A stretch of 64,000 bases of DNA from Ophiobolus disseminans (lineage: Eukaryota > Ascomycota > Dothideomycetes > Pleosporales > Phaeosphaeriaceae). Every line of letters begins with the position of its first letter. Positions within the stretch are counted from its first letter, which is position 1. The position numbers were made by a program, and so were the translations under genes. This document shows, piece after piece, positions 56,964-64,000 of this stretch. The stretch covers positions 8,360 through 72,359 of the forward strand of contig MU006243.1 in the NCBI GenBank assembly GCA_010093685.1, given 5' to 3'. The notes under the pieces are model-generated. The model ran no database searches. It worked only from the letters and a program-made list of their open reading frames with translations, and was not told the origin of the DNA.

Positions 56964-58553
56964 ATCGAGTCTTGAGAAGAAGTGTTTTCCAGTGATTGTC
57001 CCTTTGTAGGACATGAAAAGAGAAGTCCCGCCCAGGGGTCAGTGTTCAATCCGACGCAGATCGAGTGAGGCATCTTCCCTCACGTGTGAAGCTCCGACAT
57101 CCTTATATTCCGACTGACAGCGAAATATGTCTCGGTTGCGGTTTCCGACACCGCCTACAAATGTTGCAAGGGATCATGTGGTGCAACGTCTGATTTGGGA
57201 GGTGTGGTATGGAGGACACGAAGCGATGAGTTTGCGATGCTACTTACTTTTCAAAAAATTGTTTTTTTTCAACATTTCACGTACACAGGTACAGCGAAGC
57301 ATAGCACTCGAAAGTGCTTCAGTCTGTGCTCTCGCGATGGCTGGTGTTCACACTATGGGGCGCGGAGGATGAGCGAAATTGGAGGATGTTAATGGAGGAA
57401 AATGTTTATTTTGATACCCCAATTTACGATTTCTTTGCACAGCATCGGCGGCGTTTATATTGTAGCGGCAAATAGCATATCCAGGCATTTCCACACCTGC
57501 GAATGAAATGTATGTTAGACTCTTTAGCGTATTATATCTGACGTGTGAGGTCATAGCTTAAGAGCTTCCGGTAATGTTCATTATCTATGTTATTCTTTCA
57601 TCTCACAATGAGTGAGTTATCGATGTTGACTTTGACAAATGAGCCCAATTGTATGAAGACGCGTCGTCCTCAGCCGTGATATCTATAGCGACATATCAAT
57701 TGCATTTGAATTTAGATAATCAAAGGAGTGACCACCACAGCCCCTCAATTCACATCCATTTATGAGATTAGTACACGCCGAGTTCCTTCAAACCTTACTT
57801 TCACATTTCGCTAACGCTTCCGTAAAGCACACCACGCTCCTGCACCTCACGCATGCACAGCTACTTCAAAGTATATTGTAAACAGCACTGCACCGCTAAA
57901 TCTTACTCATCTAGGCACCAAGAATCACTGGAGCCCTCTAGGCGCATATATTGTATTGTCAAAGACAAGGCTGAGTGTACGGAAGGATCATGAGCGCTTG
58001 AATTAAGTACTTATGACTTTGAGAATAATTCTGTAAGCCGCCAGGCTTATGCCCAATGCTGCCCAACGATCCGCCTCAATCCGACTTCGGTCCGATCCAC
58101 GTCATCCTCTTGCGCATACCTCTTGTATATATTCATAGTACTCACCACGAGACAATCCACATCAACGATCATCACACACATGCTCTCCATTGTCTCTCAA
58201 ATTCAATTGATAGAGAAGGATGTCGAAGCGTTGCCGATTTACATCCTCTCTGTGCGTGTTCGAATCTATTGTTAAAATAACAAGTAAACCGCCATGTAGG
58301 ACGAGACTGTACATCAATGTACTCTTCAAGAGGCATTTAGGATATTGCATTCAACATAGTCAAGCTACTGGTGATGGGAAAGCTGTAAGTAATGGAGTAC
58401 GGCATAGCAGTAGTTGTGTTCATAATAGGTGATACGGTCACAAAGCCCCATGAGTAAAGACCGAGCAGGTTGGACGACATGGTATATTTTGAGCAGTGTC
58501 ATGTGACGTTTGCCCTGCGAGAGACTTGTCTATGTATCATGGAATGGGCTACG
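56964..58553. other. Intergenic, AT-leaning
   Basis: About 1.6 kb without a recognisable gene. It contains a poly-T/A tract near 57250. I looked for tRNA boxes and transposon motifs and saw none. Confidence 0.5.
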
Positions 58554-58784
58554 CTACCCAAGCTGTGCAGCATCTATAATTGCCTGCCACGCAGCAGTAG
58601 TTGTTTCATCTGACGATCCTTCGTCAGATCCCTCATCTGTGACATCAGAATCAAGACTGTCGAGGCTCTTCCCCGAATCCGAAGAATAGCTGCATAATGA
58701 TTCACTTGAGAGCTGTGCAATCTCTTCTGGGCTAAGGCAACCCGGTTCCGATAAAGTAATTCGCAAAAAAGCCTTTCGCTGCAT
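58554..58784 (-). CDS. Small acidic Ser/Asp-rich ORF, doubtful
   Basis: An open frame of 76 codons from the ATG at 58784. The sequence has LSPEEIAQLSSESLCS and a run of Ser/Asp/Glu (DSLDSDVTDEGSDEGSSDET), ending TTAAWQAIIDAAQLG. There is no domain and no splice-joined upstream exon. Low-complexity acidic ORFs arise by chance, so this may not be a gene. If real, it could be the last exon of a protein whose other exons I cannot see. Confidence 0.25.
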   Translation of the reverse strand: MQRKAFLRITLSEPGCLSPEEIAQLSSESLCSYSSDSGKSLDSLDSDVTDEGSDEGSSDETTTAAWQAIIDAAQLG

Positions 58785-59005
58785 GCGACCCTCCAGTGTC
58801 AAGCCAAAACCAAATCGTCGTATGCTTCTACGTTGATGGTAACGGCGCTATAACGGACAGCGCACCACAGCACCCAAACGCGCCGTGAGAATGCGAAATA
58901 CCTTGTCGAATTTTGCAGGCTTCTGCGCAGACGCTTCGCTTTCCACTCTTCACTCCACTTTTCAATCTTGGTCTTCAGATCGCGCTCCTAATTGCGAAAA
59001 CCTAG

Positions 59006-60077
59006 CTAAGGTCGGCCTCCAGTCATGATGAACTGGCGGAGCTGCAAGATCTGCTGTTGCTGTTCTGGAGCGAGCTGGCCAATCTGTTCCGCTGTCAGGG
59101 CCATGACCTGGGCGTACATGGCCTGCTGGTCCATTGTAGGCGCTTGAGCTTGTGGCTGCGGTTGGACTTGAGGAGGCTGCGCATATGGCTGCGGCGGCAC
59201 TTGAGGAGGCGGTGCGTATTGCTGCGGTGGCACTGATGGGGGTTGTGCGTATGGATGTTGCATGTGGACTTGTGGCTGGGGTGTGGGGACTTGCGGCGGG
59301 TATCCAGGATAATTCATGGGTGGCCGTGCGATGTGCGCCGGTTGCTGTTGTACGGGTGGCGGCTGTGCGACAGGAGCAGGCGCCGCGGAGTTCTCGATGA
59401 GGGAGCCAAGTATGCTCCCGTCGACCAGCTGGAGGAGAAGGAGCGACTGGAAGATGGCGTAGGCAAGCTGGGGCGCCTGCCGTAGCAGCTCCGTGGCCTT
59501 GGCCGGGTCGGTCATGACGAGGCCCTTCATCTGCGAGAGAATGTCGAGAAGCTGCGGGGCGGGAAGTGTGGAGAGGGTGCGCGAGATGGCATCGGCGCAC
59601 GTCAGGTTGGGGGGCAGGTCGGCGCCGGGCGGGAGAGGGCCTAGGGCGCCTGGTTGTTGGACCTGGATGGGCGCGGGCGGTTGTCCGTTCATGTTCATGG
59701 GCGGGTATGGGTTCTGTGCATGGCTGTCCATGTTGTCGGGCGGGGCGTGCTCGCCGGCGCCGTTGTCCTTTGACCAGTCGACCTTGATCTGGCGGCCCAT
59801 GATCTCGTGCATGTTGAGGTTGCGCACGGCCGAGGCTGCTGCGTCTGCGTCTGCGAAGGTTGCGAAGCCGTAGCCCTTGGGTCGGCCCGTGTCCTTGTCG
59901 TAGACCAAGCGGAAGCTGTCGACCTGCCCGACGCGACCAAGTGTTTCGATAATCAGCTCCTCGGTGCCACCTGGTGTCCTTGTTAGCGAATGCGCCGAGC
60001 TGTGGAAGAAGTCGCTTACCATAAGGAATGTTGCCAACAAAGACAACGCGACCGGGCGCTTTCTGATTCGGCGCCAT
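59006..60077 (-). CDS. Cleavage stimulation factor CstF-64 / Rna15
   Basis: Exons 60020-60077 and 59006-59970 with a 49-bp intron; 340 aa. CstF-64/Rna15 binds U/GU-rich RNA downstream of poly(A) sites in pre-mRNA 3'-end processing. One RRM is at the N-terminus, split by the intron in its first strand: RVVFVGNIPYGGTEELIIET (RNP2), then RPKGYGFATFADADAAASAV (RNP1), VRNLNMHEIMGRQIKVDWS. The hinge/CstF-77-binding region follows (ADAISRTLSTLPAPQLLDIL, AKATELLRQAPQLAYAIFQS). A low-complexity Pro/Gln stretch rich in YAQPP/QQYAPPP repeats leads to the conserved C-terminal helical bundle MALTAEQIGQLAPEQQQQIL, which contacts Pcf11. All three conserved parts are intact. Confidence 0.94.
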
Positions 60078-60414
60078 TATGAGTAGAAGTAGATTATCAC
60101 TATGCGGGAAGGAGGGTCGTAGTTGTGCTGAGCGAGTGTTAGTAAGTGGAAAAGCCTGTCGTTGTGAAGGCTTCTTTGATGGAGGATGAAGGACATGGAA
60201 CGACGACCGATGGGAGTACGCGAGCCATGGCTTGGCGCGTCTTCGTTAGCGTCATCTCTCCATCACGCCCTCAGTACACTCACCTCGTTCGCAAACATTT
60301 AAAAAGAATCGCTACATCACTTGCGAAATACGTAAGTGATTGCACAAATTGTCGCACCCCGGAGATGTCCTCAGACTATATATTCTTGCTGCAAAACAAC
60401 TACCCTAACCTATA
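60078..60414. other. Intergenic between CstF-64 and amine oxidase genes
   Basis: About 340 bp on the minus-strand upstream side of CstF-64 and the 3' end of the amine oxidase gene. No gene seen. Confidence 0.4.
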
Positions 60415-62544
60415 TCACAGCTTCGGCGCACAGCACGACCCGTCCTGCCCAATCGTCGCCGTTACGCTAGGCTGCTGATGCTGCTCACTCAACAGATTAC
60501 TCTTGTTGAAGCCCTGCTCACTTGGCGGCACATCCAACGCTGGATTCTTGTCGAAGAAGTTGACCGGCTTCATGTGAATCTTCAAGATCTCACATGGCAT
60601 GACCGGAAAGTCTTCGATCCTGGGAACGTGATTTATACCAGCTTGGACGTAGACAACAAGATCCGTGTCCTTCACATTCTCGTTCCTCTCTGCCCATGAC
60701 CGGACACCCGTGCCGCCTCGCGACTGGTTGGTGTAGGTTCCTCCTGAATATAGCTCGCCGTCGCGGTGCTTGACTACGTACATGTTGTGGTCCGAGAACT
60801 CGGCACGCTTGTAGTTGAAGCTGTCTTTGTCGGACAAGATCTTCTGGAAGGGCGGTGCTTGGATCTTGTATGCGACTGGCTTGCCGTTGATCGGGTTTCG
60901 TACGTTTGGATTCTGGATCTTGAATGTGCCGTTGTTCTCGTAAGCAGTGTCATAGCCTCCAGACTTCTCGATGACTGTCTCTTGCACATAGTATCCGGTA
61001 CCGTGTGGGTTCGTCTCTGATCGAGGCATTGGAAAGGCTTCATCGTACACTAGGCGGTTGTCGTATCCGTCGATCATGGGGTCGATGCGCAAGCTGAAGA
61101 TGTGCTGATGGTGGACCGCAAGGACACCTGGGTGTACTACTGTGCCGAAAGGTACTTCTATGCCTTCATCGATTGGCTGCGTACTCAATATGCCAGTAGC
61201 TCGAATCTCGTAGTCGACCTCTCCCGCTTGGTTGAAGATAAAGGCGAGTATGTACTCGTAGTTTGAGACTGTGATAATCGACTGCAAAACAAGCTCTCGG
61301 TTCCGGACCACAGCAGCCCGGCCGGTGCGGTAGTTGGTATGCTTCCAACCAATACCGGCGTCTTGCTCGTGGATGCAGACAACGTTGGGCATGTCGACAA
61401 CACCTCCCTTGTCATCCGACAGCACGGAACTCAGGTAGTAGATCGAGCCCAGACAATCGCATCCCAACTTCAAGTCGTTTGCCATGATACCCGCACCCGC
61501 ATCTCCAAGGTCAAAGGCGCTCTTCTTGTGGAACGGGTGGCGGGGATCAGCATATGGAATGTTCATGTCGCTCAAACTCAACCGGTAGAACAGAGGTCGA
61601 TCAGCGTAACGGACATCGTACAACACCATGCCCTCGCGCTGGTTGAAGCCAACCCGGAATGTCCATTTCTGCCATGACACAACGCTCGACGTGCCCTCTT
61701 GCTGGACTTGAAAGCTAGCTCCCTCGGGTTGCACCACGTTCAACGGCTTGAGGTCTGTTCGAAGCGTCTGTGCTTCCGGGATGTACTCGTTCGGTGGCTG
61801 GATCTTGTACTTCTCCACAGGCTTGATAGTGTTGTCGGCGCCAGTGGGTACAATGTCAACTCGGATAACCGTCATAGTCTCCGTGCTGACGACTGGCGAT
61901 ATGGGCAGCGGTAGAGCGTAGTGGTTCGAATCGGCTTCAGAGGAGTTGTTCGGATCTCTGAGGTATAGGAAGCACTGATACAAGCGCTCTTCATCGCCAA
62001 TGCCATCAGATCCGTAAATCCAGGGATCGCTGATAACGACCGTGCCTTCTGGTAGTTCTAGTTTCGCGATTTCGGCTTGCACCTTCTCGTCCGCTAAAGC
62101 GATCTTCTCAATAGCTACAATTTCGTCGCCATCCCCGTTTGCATGTACAAAAGGTCCTAGGAGGACATTATGCACTACACGGCCGGACGTGAGATCGACA
62201 ATCGCCTCATGGAATTTGCTCTAACATGGTGTCAGCATGTAATCTGTCCCGAGTTCGTTTCGAGGTCGTACAGTGTTTCTGATATAGTAGTTGATGAAAG
62301 CTTTTCTTGACACTGTCGGCAGAGGCGTGCCGCTATGCTCCGCTTCGAGATATTTGAGTACTTCAACTTTCGGCGGCTCCTGTAAAGTTACAACCTTGAA
62401 GTGAAGATCCGTATGCGCTGGCCATGATGCTCTGATAATGGACGCAGCAGTCTTTAGCTCCGCCGCCAAAAGTGGTGCGAGAGGATGCGAAGGTATCGAC
62501 TTCGCGGTACGAGGTGTGGCGTCGGTGGCAATATCTGTTGACAT
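60415..62544 (-). CDS. Copper amine oxidase (TPQ-dependent), probably peroxisomal
   Basis: Exons 62272-62544 and 60415-62220 with a 51-bp intron; 692 aa, the usual length. The enzyme oxidises primary amines to aldehydes with release of ammonia and peroxide. The TPQ cofactor forms from the first Tyr of NYEY (about residue 412) in ITVSNYEYILAFIF. The catalytic-base region is YDVRYADRPLFYRLS. Copper ligands include HHQHIFSLRIDPMIDG and the third His later; NHVPRIEDFPVMPCEILKIH carries the C-terminal conserved part. The N-terminal N2/N3 domains (HPLAPLLAAELKTAASIIRA) are normal, with no signal peptide. The protein ends CCAPKL, a weak PTS1-like tripeptide, which would fit peroxisomal import as in many fungal amine oxidases. 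It could serve use of amines as nitrogen source. Confidence 0.92.
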
Positions 62545-64000
62545 GTTTGCGAAGGTCTTCAGAATCCCGATAAACTATCCAGAATATTGGAAATAGCGAT
62601 GCAAGAAAGTCAAGTTCTCAGGCTTGACTTATAGCCCCTCCGCTTTCTCACAATTTTACCTAATGCGGATTTCTGTCTGATCTGACGGTCTTTAGATTTT
62701 GATAAGAAAGTGGGCGTGCCCTGTCTTCGAGCCATCGGATTCAGTGGGGTGTCGCAAGGACCTACTGCTTACGTGCTAGCTGATGCATTGAGCCTTGATA
62801 GTTCGCGTTTTGGGATGGGGCGAAATCACGTGTTGTACCCCGCCTTTACTTACCGGGCGGGTGCGTCTCTGTGATTCCCACCTGCGCAAGACTGATGCCA
62901 CGACCATTTACCTCTGCCGCCATGCTGTGTAAGTTTTTACGCCTGGCCTTCATCAACTCCCATTGCTGCATGCAGCGTTCCCAAATTCCTTGGTAGCATG
63001 CCCAGGTGGTTTCGTACTTTTCCACTGACCGCGGATTTCTTGTGGCATTTGCTCACCGCCGTGATCAAACGAAACAGTTCGCAGCTCTCAGCGACTCGTG
63101 TGCTTATTGTCAAGTTTCTGCCAACCCGCTGATGGTCTGCAAGCTGTTTTGTAGCATCCGCATATGAGGCGCATGTGGCGAAACGTGGCTCCGGCACATG
63201 GCCCTAGCGTCGCCGTTAAGTTTCGGAGAAAATGTTGTCCATGGGGACATTGACGGTTACACCACATGGCGTGTAGTTGTCGTTCTGCCGACATGTCACA
63301 GTAAGTGTGTCAATTTTGATTTGCTTCCGTGTCGAGGGACGTTTCAGGAACACCATGTGCACGCTGATCATCACTTCACCGTTACTCGCCAACGACCTTC
63401 TATAGTTTTGCCGTAGTATCTTGCAACGATGGATAACAAACCATAGACCTGGTAAAAATCACGGACGACCCGATTTTCATTCTACCTCTTTGATTCCGTG
63501 TTCCGCCTTAGTCGCCTTCAAGCCAATTTACGATATTACCCCAGATATTAATCTAATCGAAGCGTGACCTGTTCCACCATTTGCCAAATTCATTTCCCTA
63601 GCACTCTCAATCATTTGCCACCTTGCCTTGCAGCGACTGTCGCGATATCATTGGCTAAAATCCTCCTCAGCGCCCCAAACGATATTCGCGGAGTGCCAAT
63701 ATTACACCTTGCGATATTACCTACCCTACCAAGGCTCGCCGGACTAGTATGTTTGTCATGTCTTGGACTCTAGATGCCTGGATTTAACATCCACCGGCAA
63801 AGTTTGCACCACTGCCAGCCTCACGATTCGGCTCGTTTACCGACAGGAAGCCGCCAGGTCGCCAGCAGTGTGACGTCCGTCTCATTTCGACGTTCATGCT
63901 GAAGCCAATCAAGGCTGGACGCTTCCTCTACTTGCGAGTGGCCTAAACATTGCAATATGGAAACGATGGCGTTCCGGGTTTGTCGATGGAGAACTGGTAT
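62545..64000. other. Intergenic to the window edge
   Basis: About 1.46 kb with only short ORFs on both strands and no domain or intron-linked continuation. It contains the promoter of the amine oxidase (up to about 62900). The rest may hold the start of a gene beyond the edge. GATATTAC occurs several times around 63530-63720 but not as an organised repeat. Confidence 0.5.

Noticed and set aside
1..64000. Secondary-metabolite cluster, CRISPR array, tRNA or rRNA genes
   Set aside because: No PKS/NRPS/terpene core gene lies near the FAD oxidase, MFS or laccase. No regularly spaced repeats occur and I found no convincing tRNA A/B boxes by eye; a tRNAscan run could overturn the last point.

Overview
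This window is nuclear DNA of a filamentous ascomycete (Pezizomycotina), most likely a dothideomycete or close relative. The evidence is: small introns (mostly 45-60 bp, GT-AG, with CTAAC-like branch sites); genes packed on both strands with short intergenic gaps; typical mould gene content (WOPR/Sge1-type regulator, ATG26 with two GRAM domains, laccase, copper amine oxidase, berberine-bridge-type oxidase); and an AT-rich, stop-riddled LINE remnant at the left end that looks mutated by RIP. The class-level placement is inference; no alignment was run.

Layout. 1-1.9 kb: RIP-degraded Tad1-like LINE (RT and RNase H remnants, minus strand) and a large imperfect palindrome. 1.9-9.3 kb: secreted FAD oxidase, ankyrin protein with a start codon split by an intron, proteasome lid subunit Rpn3, and the divergently transcribed DASH subunit Spc34. 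9.6-11 kb: an acyl-CoA dehydrogenase gene carrying a frameshift and a nonsense codon. 11-15.2 kb: a 4.2-kb gene-free stretch leading into a WOPR-family (Sge1/Wor1/Ryp1) regulator. 17-22 kb: an allantoate-permease-type MFS transporter and an RBR ubiquitin-ligase gene with an apparent 1-nt deletion. 22-26 kb: a secreted, probably GPI-anchored App1-domain protein and a Cys/His-rich orphan. 25.8-33.9 kb (all minus): ATG26 sterol glucosyltransferase, vacuolar aspartic protease Pep4, and an Rrt8/EI24-like membrane protein. 34-45 kb (plus): PLP-dependent ammonia-lyase, FCP1 CTD phosphatase, an F-box-like protein and a Zn2Cys6 regulator. 45-57 kb: mitochondrial uL11m, Rad54, laccase, a small secreted orphan and a Prp2/Cdc28-type DEAH helicase. 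58.5-62.6 kb: a doubtful acidic small ORF, CstF-64/Rna15 and copper amine oxidase. The last 1.4 kb has no recognisable gene.

The genes are mostly unlinked housekeeping loci (proteasome, kinetochore, CTD phosphatase, splicing, 3'-end processing, recombination) with accessory enzymes between them. No biosynthetic cluster or novel multi-gene system is evident. The points most worth following up are the regulatory desert before the WOPR gene, the two damaged genes, the altered catalytic motif in the secreted App1-type protein, the palindromic element at the left edge, and the orphan secreted protein divergent from laccase. Exon boundaries were set by hand from splice consensus plus reading-frame continuity; every multi-exon model is frame-consistent except the two genes with stated lesions. 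The computed ORF starts include non-ATG codons, so I moved starts to ATG where needed.
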